This document shows, piece by piece, positions 21,253-30,932 of a stretch of DNA of 64,000 nucleotides. A program made the position numbers and the translations under genes. The DNA lies in NCBI GenBank assembly GCA_016195915.1, contig JACPYS010000058.1, forward strand, positions 124,001-188,000, read 5' to 3'. Numbering within the stretch: the stretch's first letter is position 1; each line of letters begins with the position of its first letter. A model generated the notes under the pieces. The model ran no database searches and had not been told where the DNA came from. It saw nothing but the letters and a program-made list of their open reading frames with translations. Source of the stretch: Betaproteobacteria bacterium (lineage in GTDB: Bacteria > Pseudomonadota > Gammaproteobacteria > Burkholderiales > SG8-39).

Positions 21253-24200
21253 TCAGATGACGGCGTCGCTGATTGCGGTCTCCTTCGGCTCGTAGGCGAG
21301 GTAGGGCGCAAGCCACCGCTCCACTTCCCGCAGATGCATCGACTTGCGGCGCGCATAGTCCTCCACCTGATCCCGGCCGAGTTTCCCCACCGCAAAGTAG
21401 TCCGCCTCCGGATGTGAGAAATAAAAGCCGCTGACCGAGGCTGCCGGAAGCATTGCGAAGGACTCGGTGAGTTGCATATCGGCATTGGCGTCGGCCATGA
21501 GAAGCGCAAACAGCATTGCCTTTTCAGTGTGGTCGGGGCAGGCCGGGTAGCCCGGTGCCGGGCGTACGCCCCTGTATTCTTCGGCAATCATCTGCGCGCC
21601 GGAGAGCCGCTCGTCGCGCGCGTAGCCCCAGAACTCGCGTCGCACACGCTCATGCAGCCGCTCCGCAAGCGCTTCGGCGAGCCGGTCGGCAAGCGACTTC
21701 AGCATGATTGCGCCGTAATCGTCGTGTGCGCGCTCGAACTGCGCGACGCGCGTTTCGATGCCAATACCCGCGGTGACTGCGAACGCGCCGATGTAATCGG
21801 CCGCGCCAGCCTCCTTCGGTGCGACGAAATCGGCCAGGCACCGGTTGGGGCGGCCCGCAGGCTTGTGGTTCTGCTGGCGCAGGTTGTGCCAGACGTGATA
21901 GGGCTTGGCGCGCGCTTCGTCGCGGTAGACCTCGATGTCGTCGCCCGCCGAGTTGGCCGGGAACAGGCCGAACACCGCATTTGCGGCAAGCCAGCGTTCC
22001 TTCACGATGCGCTCGAGCATGTCGCGCGCATCTGCATGCAATTTGCGTGCGGCCTCGCCGACCACCGGATCGTCGAGGATTTTCGGATAAGGTCCGGAGA
22101 GTTCCCAGGTCTGGAAAAACGGCGTCCAGTCGATGTAATCCAACAGTTCATCGAGCGGATAATTTCGCAGCACCGTTACCCCGGTTCGCGCGGGAACCGG
22201 CGGGTGATAGGCCGCCCAATCCGTCTTGGCGGCCAGGCGGCGCGCCTCGGCGATCGGGTGCAGCGGCCCGGGCCCTTTTTTCTCCAGATGCTGGACACGG
22301 ATCCTGTCGTAGTCGGCGCGCACCTCGGCGGCATACGCGTCGCGCGCGTCGACCGAGAGCAGGCTGTTCATCACTGAAACGGCGCGCGAGGCATCGGGAA
22401 CGTACACCACCGGTCCGGAATAGTGCTGCGCGATCTTCACCGCAGTGTGCGCGCGCGAGGTGGTAGCGCCGCCGATCAGCAGCGGCAGCTTGAAGCCCTC
22501 GCGCTCCATCTCCCTGGCAACGTGGGCCATCTCCTCGAGCGAAGGCGTGATCAGGCCCGACAGGCCGATGATGTCGGCGCTCTCGCGGCGCGCGGTCTCG
22601 AGGATCTGCTGACAGGGGACCATCACGCCCAGGTTCACCACTTCGTAGTTGTTGCACTGGAGCACCACCGCCACGATATTCTTGCCGATGTCGTGCACAT
22701 CGCCCTTTACAGTCGCGATCACCATCTTGCCCTTGGGCGTGCTTGCCTCTCCCGAGCGGGCCTTTTCCTCTTCGATATAGGGCACCAGATGCGCGACGGC
22801 CTGTTTCATCACGCGCGCCGACTTCACTACCTGGGGCAGAAACATGCGGCCGGAGCCGAACAGGTCTCCGACCACGTTCATCCCGTCCATCAGGGGACCT
22901 TCGATCACTTCGATCGGCCGGGCGTATTTCCTGCGGGCTTCCTCGGCGTCTTCCACGGCATGGGTCGCGATGCCGTTGACCAACGCGTGGACCAGGCGCG
23001 CCTCGACGGTGCCCGAGCGCCATGCGAGGTCCTCGGGCTGGTCGCGGCCGGTGGACTTGACACTGCTGGCGAAATCGACCAGCCGCTCGGTGGCATCGTG
23101 CCGACGGTTGAGGATCACGTCCTCGACGCGCTCCTTCAACTGCGGCTCGATCTCCTGGTAGACCCCGAGTTGCCCCGCGTTGACGATTCCCATCGACATT
23201 CCGGCGCGCACCGCGTGATACAGGAACGCGGTGTGCATCGCTTCGCGCACGGCTTCGTTGCCGCGAAAGGAAAATGAGAGATTGGAGACCCCCCCCGAGA
23301 TCTTGGTATACGGCAGGTTCTGCCTGATCCATTCGGTCGCCGCGAGAAAGTCCACGCCGTAGTTCGAGTGCTCCTCGAGTCCGGTCGCCACGGCAAAAAT
23401 GTTGGGATCGAAAATGATGTCCTCGGGCGGAAAGCCGACAACCTCGGTCAGCAGCTTGTAGGCGCGCCCGCACACTTGAACGCGCCGCGCGAGGGTATCG
23501 GCCTGGCCCTTTTCATCGAAAGCCATGACGATCACAGCGGCGCCGTACCTGCGCACCAGGCGCGCCTGGCGAATGAATTCGGCCTCGCCCTCCTTCATGC
23601 TGATCGAGTTGACGACGCCCTTGCCCTGCAGGCACTTGAGTCCGGCCTCGATCACGCTCCACCTGGACGAGTCGACCATCACCGGCACGCGCGAGATGTC
23701 CGGCTCGGCAGCGACCAGATTGAGGAACGTGGTCATGGCCTTTTCCGCGTCGAGCATCCCCTCGTCCATGTTGATGTCGATCAACTGCGCCCCGTTCTCC
23801 ACCTGCTGGCGCGCAACGCTGAGGGCGCCCGCGTAATCTCCGGCGAGGATCAGGCGCGCGAACGCCCTGGATCCGGTGACGTTGGTGCGCTCTCCGACGT
23901 TGACGAACAGCGAGTCGTCGCCGACGTTGAACGGCTCGAGCCCGGCCAGCCGAAGCTGTTTGGGCAGATCGGGAACGGCGCGGGGTGCGATTCCGTCAAG
24001 CGCCGCCGCGATCGCGCGGATGTGCTCGGGTGTGGTCCCGCAGCAGCCGCCGGCGATATTCAGCCATCCCGCGCGCGCCCATTCGCCAACCTGGCGCGCC
24101 ATTGAATCCGGCGTGTCGTCGTATTCCCCAAACGCATTCGGCAATCCGGCATTGGGGTGGCAGGAGGTATAGGTCGCGGCGACCCCCGCGATCTCCTCGA

Positions 24201-24978
24201 CGTAGGGGCGCAGCTCCCTCGCGCCAAGCGCACAGTTCAAACCGACGGCAAGCGGCCGCGCGTGCGCGACCGAATTGTAGAAAGCTTCCGCGGTCTGGCC
24301 GGAGAGCGTGCGTCCGCTCGCATCGGTGATGGTGCCGGAGATGATCAGCGGCAGGCGCACGCCGCGTCGCGCAAACTCGGTCTCGATCGCAAACAGCGCT
24401 GCCTTGCAGTTGAGCGTGTCGAACACCGTCTCGACCATCAACAGATCGACGCCGCCGTCGAGCAGCCCGGTCAGCGCCTCCCCGTAGGCCGCGGCAAGCG
24501 AATCAAAGCTCGTATTGCGATAACCGGGATCATTGACATCCGGCGAGAGCGAAGCGGTCTTGCTGGTCGGGCCCAGCACGCCGGCTACGAAGCGCGGTCG
24601 CCCGGGCGTTCTCGCCTCCCATTCGCGCGCGGCATCGCGCGCGACTTTGGCAGCCCGCAAATTGAGCTCGTAGACGAGCGCCTGCATGCCGTAATCGGCC
24701 ATCGACACCGAGGTCGAATTGAAAGTGTTGGTCTCGATGATATCCGCCCCGGCCGCAAGGTAATCGCAGTGGATGCGACGGATGAGCGCCGGCCGGGTGA
24801 GCGTCAGGAGATCGTTGTTCCCCCTCAGCTCGCGCTCCGATGCGGCGAAGCGCTCGCCGCGGAACTGCGCCTCGGTGAGATGCTCGCACTGAATCATGGT
24901 GCCCATTGCCCCATCGAGCACCAGGATGCGCTCCTCGAGCAGCGATTCGACCCGGGAGGAATGCGTAGCCTGTTTCAA
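21253..24978 (-). CDS. metH: Cobalamin-dependent methionine synthase
   Basis: Transfers a methyl group from 5-methyl-THF to homocysteine via methylcobalamin. The 1241-residue protein contains the full domain order: homocysteine-binding barrel ([23 protein letters not shown] zinc cysteines), pterin-binding barrel ([38 protein letters not shown]), cobalamin cap and binding domains ([17 protein letters not shown] with the Co-ligand His, [13 protein letters not shown]), and the C-terminal AdoMet reactivation domain ([18 protein letters not shown]). The start is TTG at 24976-24978 behind a GAGGT ribosome site; no in-frame ATG fits before the conserved domain. A structured, terminator-containing leader lies directly upstream. 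Confidence 0.96.
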   Translation of the reverse strand: MKQATHSSRVESLLEERILVLDGAMGTMIQCEHLTEAQFRGERFAASERELRGNNDLLTLTRPALIRRIHCDYLAAGADIIETNTFNSTSVSMADYGMQALVYELNLRAAKVARDAAREWEARTPGRPRFVAGVLGPTSKTASLSPDVNDPGYRNTSFDSLAAAYGEALTGLLDGGVDLLMVETVFDTLNCKAALFAIETEFARRGVRLPLIISGTITDASGRTLSGQTAEAFYNSVAHARPLAVGLNCALGARELRPYVEEIAGVAATYTSCHPNAGLPNAFGEYDDTPDSMARQVGEWARAGWLNIAGGCCGTTPEHIRAIAAALDGIAPRAVPDLPKQLRLAGLEPFNVGDDSLFVNVGERTNVTGSRAFARLILAGDYAGALSVARQQVENGAQLIDINMDEGMLDAEKAMTTFLNLVAAEPDISRVPVMVDSSRWSVIEAGLKCLQGKGVVNSISMKEGEAEFIRQARLVRRYGAAVIVMAFDEKGQADTLARRVQVCGRAYKLLTEVVGFPPEDIIFDPNIFAVATGLEEHSNYGVDFLAATEWIRQNLPYTKISGGVSNLSFSFRGNEAVREAMHTAFLYHAVRAGMSMGIVNAGQLGVYQEIEPQLKERVEDVILNRRHDATERLVDFASSVKSTGRDQPEDLAWRSGTVEARLVHALVNGIATHAVEDAEEARRKYARPIEVIEGPLMDGMNVVGDLFGSGRMFLPQVVKSARVMKQAVAHLVPYIEEEKARSGEASTPKGKMVIATVKGDVHDIGKNIVAVVLQCNNYEVVNLGVMVPCQQILETARRESADIIGLSGLITPSLEEMAHVAREMEREGFKLPLLIGGATTSRAHTAVKIAQHYSGPVVYVPDASRAVSVMNSLLSVDARDAYAAEVRADYDRIRVQHLEKKGPGPLHPIAEARRLAAKTDWAAYHPPVPARTGVTVLRNYPLDELLDYIDWTPFFQTWELSGPYPKILDDPVVGEAARKLHADARDMLERIVKERWLAANAVFGLFPANSAGDDIEVYRDEARAKPYHVWHNLRQQNHKPAGRPNRCLADFVAPKEAGAADYIGAFAVTAGIGIETRVAQFERAHDDYGAIMLKSLADRLAEALAERLHERVRREFWGYARDERLSGAQMIAEEYRGVRPAPGYPACPDHTEKAMLFALLMADANADMQLTESFAMLPAASVSGFYFSHPEADYFAVGKLGRDQVEDYARRKSMHLREVERWLAPYLAYEPKETAISDAVI

Positions 24979-24993
24979 TCTTCTACCTCGGAA

Positions 24994-25029
24994 AACAAAA
25001 AACCCGTCCAGCTTGCGCTAGAAACGGGT
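24994..25029 (-). terminator. Intrinsic terminator/attenuator in the metH leader
   Basis: Read toward metH, ACCCGT (25029-25024) and ACGGGT (25007-25002) form a stem with an inner AGC/GCT helix, followed at once by TTTTTTGTTTT. It ends about 15 bases before the TTG start, so it cannot be the terminator of an upstream gene: the neighbour is divergent. Its loop contains CGCAAGCTG, exactly complementary to CAGCTTGCG further upstream at 25100-25108, which gives an alternative antiterminator pairing. Confidence 0.7.
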
Positions 25030-25042
25030 CTCCGGACCGCGA

Positions 25043-25124
25043 CCGCCTCTTTAGCTGCATTTGTTTGTCCGGCCGCGCTGTCGAGGCGGCACTGGCGCCC
25101 GCAAGCTGAACGTCAAATCGGCGC
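25043..25124 (-). promoter_or_regulatory. SAM-II-like riboswitch candidate upstream of metH
   Basis: On the minus strand a stem GCGCC/GGCGC (25124-25120 with 25099-25095) closes a loop that starts GATTTGACG and ends TTGC. About 30 bases later comes AAATGCAGCTAAAGAGG (25062-25046). The GATTTRA...TTGC loop and the AAATGNAGCTAAA segment are hallmarks of the SAM-II (SAM-alpha) riboswitch known upstream of methionine genes in proteobacteria. GAGGCGG after it (25049-25043) pairs with CCGCCTC at 25089-25083, and CCGGAC/GTCCGG (25073-25068 with 25038-25033) makes a crossing helix. The insert between the two halves is longer than in the minimal aptamer, so the class is probable, not proven. Confidence 0.6.
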
Positions 25125-25155
25125 AGGTCGCCAGTGTGCCGAGGTGCCCATGCGA

Positions 25156-25185
25156 TGTCAACTTCGACGCTACGCAGCGTATAAT
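25156..25185 (+). promoter_or_regulatory. Possible rhodanese promoter
   Basis: A perfect -10 box TATAAT lies at 25180-25185, about 25 bases before the ATG of the rhodanese gene. The -35 region is weak (TGTCAA at 25156-25161). On the opposite strand the same bases give a perfect TTGACA, a possible -35 box for metH with a poor -10 near 25133-25138, so divergent promoters may overlap here. Confidence 0.45.
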
Positions 25186-25210
25186 CTCACCGCCGGGGAG
25201 CAGTGCAGCC

Positions 25211-25606
25211 ATGGAACATCTTGATCCCAAACATGCGTCCGAGTTCCTGAATAAGGATTCAAATGCGCTGTTCATCGATTGCCGCAGCGAGATGGAATAT
25301 CTGTTCGTCGGCCATCCCATCGGCGCGTTGCACGTGGCCTGGAACGATGGCCCGGACTGGGAGGTCAATCCGCACTTTTGCGGCCAGGTGAAGAAGCTCG
25401 CAGGCACCAACCACACCACGCGCCCGATTGTGCTCATTTGCCGGAGCGGCAATCGTTCGCAGGAGGCGGGTGAAGCGCTCGAGCGCGCCGGATTCACCCG
25501 GGTGTACAACGTATTGCACGGCTTCGAGGGCGAATTGAACGACCATCACCGACGCAATTCGCTTGCCGGCTGGCGCTTCGAGGGTCTGCCTTGGGAGCAG
25601 TGCTAG
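25211..25606 (+). CDS. Rhodanese-like sulfurtransferase
   Basis: 131-residue single-domain rhodanese. The active-site loop is CRSGNRS (Cys about residue 81), preceded by LFIDCRSEMEYLFVGHPIGA and followed by NVLHGFEGELN. Such proteins carry persulfide sulfur; the physiological acceptor is not evident. ATG at 25211 is chosen because it follows GGGGAG and starts the conserved domain; upstream in-frame codons would lie in the metH leader. It is divergent from metH and ends 10 bases before the MFS gene. Confidence 0.9.
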   Translation: MEHLDPKHASEFLNKDSNALFIDCRSEMEYLFVGHPIGALHVAWNDGPDWEVNPHFCGQVKKLAGTNHTTRPIVLICRSGNRSQEAGEALERAGFTRVYNVLHGFEGELNDHHRRNSLAGWRFEGLPWEQC

Positions 25607-25616
25607 CACCAGGGTA

Positions 25617-26888
25617 ATGCCTCCGCCCGCTATGCTCGCCTGGTCGGTGTGGGCGCTCGGAGCATCGCTCTATCTCGCCGGATTCTTTCAGCGCGTCGCC
25701 CCTGCGGTGATGACGCAGGAGTTGATGGCTGATTTCGGCATCGCTGCAGTCGGCCTCGGCCAGTTGTCGGCGTTGTATTTCTACAGCTACGTTGCCATCC
25801 AGGTGCCCACCGGACTCGCCGTGGATCGCTACGGCCCGCGCCGCGTGCTGGCCGTCGGGGCGCTGATTGCAATGCTGGGCGCGCTGACCTTCGCCATGGC
25901 GCCGACGTTCGGCATCGCCGCGCTCGGACGCTTGGCGATCGGCGGAGCGGTCGGCGTCGCCTTCGTTGCCACGCTGAAACTTGCTGCGCACTGGTTTGCC
26001 CCGCGGCGCTTCGCGCTCGCGAGCGGGCTGACGCTTGCCTGCGGCGTGATCGGGGCGGTGGGGGCGGGAGCGCCGTTGCGCGCAGCGATCAGCGCTTTCG
26101 GCTGGCGGCCGGCAATGATTGCGAGCGCTGCGACGATCGCGTTCGTGTTCGTCGCCATCATCCTGGTCGTCCGCGATGATCCTGCCGAGCGCGGTTACCG
26201 CAGTTACTTTTCCGGCGGTTTGCCGAATAGCGCCAGGGGTTCGGTCTGGCAGGGTCTTGGCGAGGTACTCGCCTACCGGAACACCTGGTTGATCCTCGCA
26301 GCGCCACAGGGAATTGCCGGCGCGGCGATCGCCTTTGGCGGGCTGTGGGGCGTTCCCTATATCGTCGCCGTGTACGGCACGACGCGCGAAACTGCCGCGC
26401 TCGCGTGCTCCATGTTGATGGTGGCATGGGCGGCCGGCGGGCCGTTGTTCGGCGCACTTTCGGACCGTGTCGGCCGGAGAAAGCCGCTGTATCTCGCCGG
26501 CGCAACTGCCAGCCTGGTCCTCTGGAGCGTGGTGGTGTTCGTACCCCGGCTGCCGCTCGAAGCTCTGGTGGGGCTGCTCTTGGCCTGCGGACTTTGCGCC
26601 GGAGCGATGGTGATCGGATTCGCGTTCGGCAAGGAATCAGTGCCTGCGCGGCTTGCGGGCACCGCGACCGGCGTAATCAACATGGGAGCAATGATCGGGC
26701 CGATGGTGATGCAGCCGGCGATCGGCTGGATGCTCGATCGCCATTGGAACGGCGCGGTGGTGGCAGGTGTCCGGGTGTACGACGCCAACGCATATCGCGC
26801 CGGTTTTGCGTTGTTGCTGGTGTGGTTGGCGATATCCGTGCTGATGCTTGCTTTCGCTCGCGAGACCCACGCGCAACAGGCGCCGTGA
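25617..26888 (+). CDS. MFS transporter
   Basis: 423-residue membrane protein with about 12 hydrophobic segments. The cytoplasmic loop signatures of the superfamily are present in both halves: GLAVDRYGPRRV after TM2 and LSDRVGRRKP after TM8. The substrate cannot be deduced from the sequence. ATG at 25617 follows CAGGGTA and directly precedes the first membrane helix (MLAWSVWALGASLYLAGFF); a start at 25563 would overlap the rhodanese gene. It may be co-transcribed with the rhodanese. Confidence 0.85.
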   Translation: MPPPAMLAWSVWALGASLYLAGFFQRVAPAVMTQELMADFGIAAVGLGQLSALYFYSYVAIQVPTGLAVDRYGPRRVLAVGALIAMLGALTFAMAPTFGIAALGRLAIGGAVGVAFVATLKLAAHWFAPRRFALASGLTLACGVIGAVGAGAPLRAAISAFGWRPAMIASAATIAFVFVAIILVVRDDPAERGYRSYFSGGLPNSARGSVWQGLGEVLAYRNTWLILAAPQGIAGAAIAFGGLWGVPYIVAVYGTTRETAALACSMLMVAWAAGGPLFGALSDRVGRRKPLYLAGATASLVLWSVVVFVPRLPLEALVGLLLACGLCAGAMVIGFAFGKESVPARLAGTATGVINMGAMIGPMVMQPAIGWMLDRHWNGAVVAGVRVYDANAYRAGFALLLVWLAISVLMLAFARETHAQQAP

Positions 26889-26990
26889 CCGCACGACGGT
26901 TGTGCGTTGGGATGAGCAGCGAGGACGGGTAAGCCGTTGTCGGCCATAATTCGAGGATCCAATAACTCGCCGAGTCTTTCCGCACCCACG

Positions 26991-27449
26991 ATGAGCAAAA
27001 TCGCGCGCGGCAACGAAGCCTCCCGATCCCCGCTGGCCGGTACGATTCAGCGCGATGTCACCTGGGGTGATTGCGATCCCGCCGGGATCATCTACTACCC
27101 GACCTATTTCCGCTGGATCGACGCCGGAACCTGGAACCTGTTCTTTCTCGCGGGTCTGACCCCGGCGAGCCTGCGTGCGGAATTCCCCGGCATGGACATG
27201 CCGGCCGTGTCGAGCAGCCTCGAATTCCGTAACCCGGCACCGTTCGGCGCGAAGGCTGAGGTACGCAGCCGTGTGGAGCACTGGGGGGGAAAGTCGTTTC
27301 GCGTCAGCCACGAGATCGTGCGTGCCGACGGCGCCCAACTCGCCGTCGGGATTGAAACGCGCGCCTGGGTCGAGAACACCCCCGGGGTCGGGTTGCGTGC
27401 GCAGGCGATCCCGGAATCCCTGAAAAGGCGTTTTTTCCAGCCGGGATGA
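26991..27449 (+). CDS. Acyl-CoA thioesterase, 4-hydroxybenzoyl-CoA thioesterase type
   Basis: 152-residue hot-dog fold protein. The motif VTWGDCDPAGIIYYPTYFRW near residue 22 is the DCDxAGxxxYxxY signature of the 4-hydroxybenzoyl-CoA thioesterase class, including the catalytic Asp. It should hydrolyse an aromatic or acyl-CoA thioester and could relieve CoA trapping in the aromatic-acid cluster that follows. ATG at 26991 is chosen since upstream residues to 26937 lack conservation. It precedes the TetR gene by 115 bases and lies on the far side of operator 1, so its membership in the regulon is unclear. Confidence 0.85.
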   Translation: MSKIARGNEASRSPLAGTIQRDVTWGDCDPAGIIYYPTYFRWIDAGTWNLFFLAGLTPASLRAEFPGMDMPAVSSSLEFRNPAPFGAKAEVRSRVEHWGGKSFRVSHEIVRADGAQLAVGIETRAWVENTPGVGLRAQAIPESLKRRFFQPG

Positions 27450-27489
27450 ACGCCGCCGCGCGCTTGGCGCATTGACGCATCCGAATGAA

Positions 27490-27503
27490 TGAATCATCAT
27501 TCG
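27490..27503. promoter_or_regulatory. Putative TetR operator, site 1
   Basis: TGAATCATCATTCG: half-sites TGAAT and ATTCG with a 4-base spacer, 62 bases before the TetR gene start. It matches the pattern TGAAY-N4-ATTCR shared with three other sites in this cluster. A wider repeat (CGAATGA at 27482-27488, TCATTCG at 27497-27503) overlaps it. The position suggests autoregulation of the TetR gene. Confidence 0.6.
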
Positions 27504-27564
27504 TTTCAGCTATGAGTACGAGCAGAAAAGCGCCGCGGAACAAGACGCGCGGGTTTGAGCGCTT

Positions 27565-28242
27565 ATGGCGGTGAATCCGCGCACGCGCACTGCGTCCGCC
27601 GGCGTGAAGAGCAAGGTCGAGGATCGGGCGCTGGTTGACCGGCGCCGGCGGCAGATCGTCAATGCGGCAATCGAGCGCTTCGGCAAACGCGGCTATCACG
27701 CGACCACGATCAGCGACATCGCGCAGCGCGCCGGGGTCAGCGTCGGGCTCATCTACCAATACTTCGGCGACAAGGAAGACGTGCTGTTTCTTGCGATTCT
27801 GGAAGTTCTCGACTCCTACCTCGAGCAGATCCCGTCGTCGGCCGGCAGCAGCGGCGACCCGCTGGAGCGGTTTCGCGCCGCCGTGCACGCCTACTGCCGG
27901 GTGATCGACGCCAACGTAGACGCGACCGTGCTCGCCTACCGCGAAACGAAATCACTGCGCAAGGTCCGACGCAACCTGATCAAGCAGAAGGAACACGAGA
28001 CCAATGCGCTGATCGCCGCCTGCATCAGCGATTGCATTCGCGCCGGGTTGTTCGAGAAGATCGATATCGAACTCCTGACCTATCAGATCGTCATGTTTGC
28101 GCACGCCTGGGCGCTCAAAGCGTGGCATTTTCGCGGCAAGATGAGCGTCGGCCAGTACGTCGATCGCGGGCTGGCAGTCATGCTCAACCGGGTCCTCACC
28201 CCGCGCGGGCAGCGAGAGCGCGCGCCACTGCGCGCGCGCTGA
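27565..28242 (+). CDS. TetR family transcriptional regulator
   Basis: 225-residue one-component repressor. The N-terminal helix-turn-helix spans about residues 25-75 (RQIVNAAIERFGKRGYHATT, then IAQRAGVSVGLIYQYFGDKED), the TetR_N pattern. The C-terminal part (about 90-210) is helical and would bind an effector, probably an acyl-CoA or aromatic-CoA thioester given the neighbours; this is inference. It lies between the thioesterase and the leftward hydratase-SDR-hydratase genes. Four matching inverted repeats near the cluster promoters are its likely operators, one of them upstream of itself. Confidence 0.9.
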   Translation: MAVNPRTRTASAGVKSKVEDRALVDRRRRQIVNAAIERFGKRGYHATTISDIAQRAGVSVGLIYQYFGDKEDVLFLAILEVLDSYLEQIPSSAGSSGDPLERFRAAVHAYCRVIDANVDATVLAYRETKSLRKVRRNLIKQKEHETNALIAACISDCIRAGLFEKIDIELLTYQIVMFAHAWALKAWHFRGKMSVGQYVDRGLAVMLNRVLTPRGQRERAPLRAR

Positions 28243-28253
28243 GCCACCGGCGG

Positions 28254-29108
28254 TCAATCGCCTTCAAAGACCGGTTTCTGTTTTGCCACGAACGCCCGAT
28301 AGGCGCGTCCGTAGTCCCTGGTCTGCATGCAGATTGCCTGCGCTTGCGCCTCGGCCTCGATCGCATCGTCGATGCCCATGCTCCATTCCTGGTGGATGCA
28401 GCGCTTGGTCATGGCGTGTGCGAACGTCGGCCCGTCGGCAAGGGTGCGTGCAAAGCCCTGCGCGTCGGCCCGCAGCGCGTCAGGCGCGCATACCTTGTTG
28501 TAAAAGCCCCACCTTTCGGCTTCCGTTCCGTCCATCGAGCGGCCCGTGTAGAGAAGTTCCGCCGCGCGTCCGGCGCCGATGATCCTCGGCAGCATGTTGC
28601 AGGCCCCCATATCGGCGCCCGCCAGACCGACGCGCACGAACAGAAACGCGACCTTGCTTGCCGCGGTCCCGTAGCGAAGGTCGGACGCCATGGCGAGGAT
28701 GGCGCCGGCTCCGGCGCAAATCCCGTCGACCGCCGCGACGATTGGTTGGGGGCAGTTGCGCATTGCCTTGACCAGATCGCCCGTCATGCGGGTGAACGCA
28801 AGCAGGCCACCCATATCGTCGCTTTCCTGCATTTTCACCAGCGGTCCGATGATCTCGTGTACATCGCCTCCTGAGCAGAAATTGCCGCCGGCGCCGGTGA
28901 TCACCACGGCCTTCACCGCGTTCGCATAGACCAGATTGCGGAACATGTCGCGCATTTCGGCATACGATTCCAGGGTGAGAGGATTTTTTCGCTCAGGCCG
29001 ATTCAAGGTAACCGTGGCGACCTTGCCGTCGAGCTGCCAGCCGAAATGCTTGGGATGAAAATTCTGGAAATCGACGTTCTGCGGGGAAAACCGGGATTGA
29101 GTAGTCAT
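28254..29108 (-). CDS. Enoyl-CoA hydratase/isomerase family protein
   Basis: 284-residue crotonase-superfamily protein, slightly longer than the usual 260. The oxyanion-hole regions are present ([11 protein letters not shown] near residue 77; [20 protein letters not shown] near 130). At the place where hydratases have the catalytic PE, it reads [17 protein letters not shown], so the second glutamate is absent, and it may be an isomerase, hydrolase or dehydratase variant. It ends 11 bases from the convergent TetR gene and follows the SDR gene after 37 bases, probably in the same operon. Confidence 0.85.
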   Translation of the reverse strand: MTTQSRFSPQNVDFQNFHPKHFGWQLDGKVATVTLNRPERKNPLTLESYAEMRDMFRNLVYANAVKAVVITGAGGNFCSGGDVHEIIGPLVKMQESDDMGGLLAFTRMTGDLVKAMRNCPQPIVAAVDGICAGAGAILAMASDLRYGTAASKVAFLFVRVGLAGADMGACNMLPRIIGAGRAAELLYTGRSMDGTEAERWGFYNKVCAPDALRADAQGFARTLADGPTFAHAMTKRCIHQEWSMGIDDAIEAEAQAQAICMQTRDYGRAYRAFVAKQKPVFEGD

Positions 29109-29145
29109 TGAAGGCTCGCTTTCTTGATTGGAAGGATTCGAGTGC

Positions 29146-29892
29146 TCAGCCGACCATCGTCAGGCCGCCGCTCACGCTCAACACCTGCCCGGTCACGTAA
29201 TCCGAGCGTCGGCCGGCGAAAAATACGATTGCATCGGCGACCTCCTGCGGCTTGCCGACGCGGCGGAACGGGATCGCCTTGACGAAGGCATCGCGCAGCT
29301 TTTCGGGAACGGCCTGGTACAGGGGCGTATCGGTCGGGCCGGGACACACGCAGTTCACGTTGACGTTGTAGCGTGCGGCTTCGCGCGCGAGCGCCTTGGT
29401 GAACGCGATCAGGCCGCCCTTGGCGGCGGAATACACCGCTTCCCCGAGGCTGCCCACACGCCCGGCATCGCTTGCGACGTTGATGATCTTGCCGGAACGC
29501 GCTTCGAACATTGCGGGCAGGAGGCGGCGCGTAAGGCGGATCGGCCCCATCAGGTTGATGGCGATCACGCGGTCCCAGAATTCCGGCGGATTGTCGAGAA
29601 ACGGTTGCGCGCGTCCCCAGCCGGCGGTATTCACCAGAATGTCGACGCGGCCCGCCTGTTTGAGCACCTGCTCCGCGAACTGGTCAACCGATGCTGCGTC
29701 CGTGAGATCGACACGAACGAATTCGACGCGCAATCCGGCATCTTGCGCCTCCTTCTGCGCGGCAGCCCCGCCTTTCTCGTCGATATCCGCGAGAATGACG
29801 CGCGCGCCGCAACGCGCGAGTTCGAATGTGGTGGCTTTGCCGATGCCCGACGCACCGCCCGTGACAACTGCCGTTTTTCCGTCAATCTTCAT
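29146..29892 (-). CDS. SDR family dehydrogenase, BadH-like
   Basis: 248-residue short-chain dehydrogenase. It has the cofactor motif TGGASGIG at residues 11-18, NTAGWG near residue 89, the catalytic Ser-Tyr-Lys set ([23 protein letters not shown]) and a [15 protein letters not shown]-terminus. The segments around [13 protein letters not shown] and VCPGPTDT resemble 2-hydroxycyclohexanecarboxyl-CoA dehydrogenase (BadH) of anaerobic aromatic degradation. A role in oxidising a ring-reduced hydroxyacyl-CoA is plausible but inferred. It sits between two crotonase genes. Confidence 0.85.
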   Translation of the reverse strand: MKIDGKTAVVTGGASGIGKATTFELARCGARVILADIDEKGGAAAQKEAQDAGLRVEFVRVDLTDAASVDQFAEQVLKQAGRVDILVNTAGWGRAQPFLDNPPEFWDRVIAINLMGPIRLTRRLLPAMFEARSGKIINVASDAGRVGSLGEAVYSAAKGGLIAFTKALAREAARYNVNVNCVCPGPTDTPLYQAVPEKLRDAFVKAIPFRRVGKPQEVADAIVFFAGRRSDYVTGQVLSVSGGLTMVG

Positions 29893-29916
29893 ATTCGTCT
29901 CCCGATTTCGGTCGAT

Positions 29917-30687
29917 TCAAGAAGGCTCGCCGGCGAGAAATGCCGCTACCCGCCGGCGCGTGGTTTCATTCAGGTACAGCCTGCGCGATTGCGCGAGTTC
30001 CTCCGCGTACCCGTTTCGCTCCGGGTCGCCGGCAGCAGCGATGCACGACTTGCAGGCTCTCAGCGCCGCGCCGGGCAGCGCAGCGAGCTGAGCTGCAATC
30101 GCCGCCGCCCGCTCGGCCAACTGCGCGCGCGGCACAGCCCATTGTACGAGTCCCGCGCCCAGTGCCGCGGCGCCGTCGAGCACTTCACCCGTCAGTATCA
30201 GGCGCGCCGCCATCGCCGGTCCGGCGATCCGCGTCAAACGCTGCGTTCCCCCGGCGCCCGGCACCAGGCCCAGGCGGGCTTCCGGCAATCCGAGCCTTGC
30301 CTCGCACGCCGCAATCCGCAGATCGCAGGCGAGCGCCAGTTCGAGTCCGCCGCCGAGCGCGGCGCCGCCAAGCTCGACCAGGGTCATCTGAGGCAACGCC
30401 TCCAGCCGCGCAAACAATCTCTGCATGCCTGCAGCGGTGGCGACCATCGCTTCGACGCCCTCGGCGCTCGCGAAGCAGGCGCGCATTTCGGCCAGGTCCG
30501 CCTCTGCGCAGAATACTTTTTGCGCGCTGCGCAGATGCAGCAGGCGCCAGTCCTCCCGCGCGCCGAGCACGTCGAGCACCCGGTGGAATTCGTCCAGCCA
30601 ACGGGCGCCGATGGCGTTCACGGGTCCGCGTTCCAGCGTGAGCCGCGCGATGCCTGCATCGATTTCCAGGTCGAACACTGTGTACAC
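29917..30687 (-). CDS. Enoyl-CoA hydratase/isomerase family protein
   Basis: 256-residue crotonase-superfamily protein with the oxyanion-hole GGAALGGGLELALACD near residue 108 and a complete PEARLGLVPGAGGTQRL, so both acidic positions of hydratases are kept. The start is GTG at 30685-30687 with GGAGAG five bases upstream. It is the first gene of the leftward hydratase-SDR-hydratase operon and faces the acyl-CoA dehydrogenase gene across a gap of about 245 bases that carries two putative TetR operators. Likely role: hydration of an unsaturated acyl-CoA in aromatic-acid breakdown. Confidence 0.85.
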   Translation of the reverse strand: MYTVFDLEIDAGIARLTLERGPVNAIGARWLDEFHRVLDVLGAREDWRLLHLRSAQKVFCAEADLAEMRACFASAEGVEAMVATAAGMQRLFARLEALPQMTLVELGGAALGGGLELALACDLRIAACEARLGLPEARLGLVPGAGGTQRLTRIAGPAMAARLILTGEVLDGAAALGAGLVQWAVPRAQLAERAAAIAAQLAALPGAALRACKSCIAAAGDPERNGYAEELAQSRRLYLNETTRRRVAAFLAGEPS

Positions 30688-30742
30688 TCTCCGGTCCAGA
30701 CTCGCGCCACGTGGAACCGCGGCGCACTGAAGAAAACCAAAA

Positions 30743-30756
30743 TGAACGACTATTCA
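30743..30756. promoter_or_regulatory. Putative TetR operator, site 2
   Basis: TGAACGACTATTCA fits TGAAY-N4-ATTCR. It lies 56 bases upstream of the leftward hydratase GTG start, where a repressor would cover that promoter. Site 3 lies 139 bases further right, in front of the rightward operon. Confidence 0.6.
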
Positions 30757-30894
30757 GTTCAAGTCTCGCTCAGCGCAGCGCAACCTGTCAATCGTCCACC
30801 CGCACCCCGGGTAGCCTTTTGCGGTAGTTTCTTGCGCTAGATCAAACGGCGCACCGCGGGAGCGCCCAGATTCCCGTTGACCCGGCAAACCGGA

Positions 30895-30908
30895 TGAATC
30901 ACCATTCA
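30895..30908. promoter_or_regulatory. Putative TetR operator, site 3
   Basis: TGAATCACCATTCA: perfect 5-base half-sites TGAAT/ATTCA with a 4-base spacer, ending 24 bases before the probable ATG of the acyl-CoA dehydrogenase gene. TTGACC at 30877-30882 could be a -35 box, so the site would overlap the promoter or its start point. Confidence 0.6.
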
Positions 30909-30932
30909 GCGTTCAATTTTCCCGGCGCGCAG

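Noticed and set aside
24979-25200. Cobalamin riboswitch upstream of metH
   Set aside because: A CCGGAGACC segment looks like part of a B12 box, but the rest of the cobalamin consensus is absent, and SAM-II features explain the leader better.
29128-30840. 570-codon open frame opposite the SDR and hydratase genes
   Set aside because: Low-complexity Arg/Ala/Gly-rich translation; the minus-strand genes carry clear catalytic motifs.
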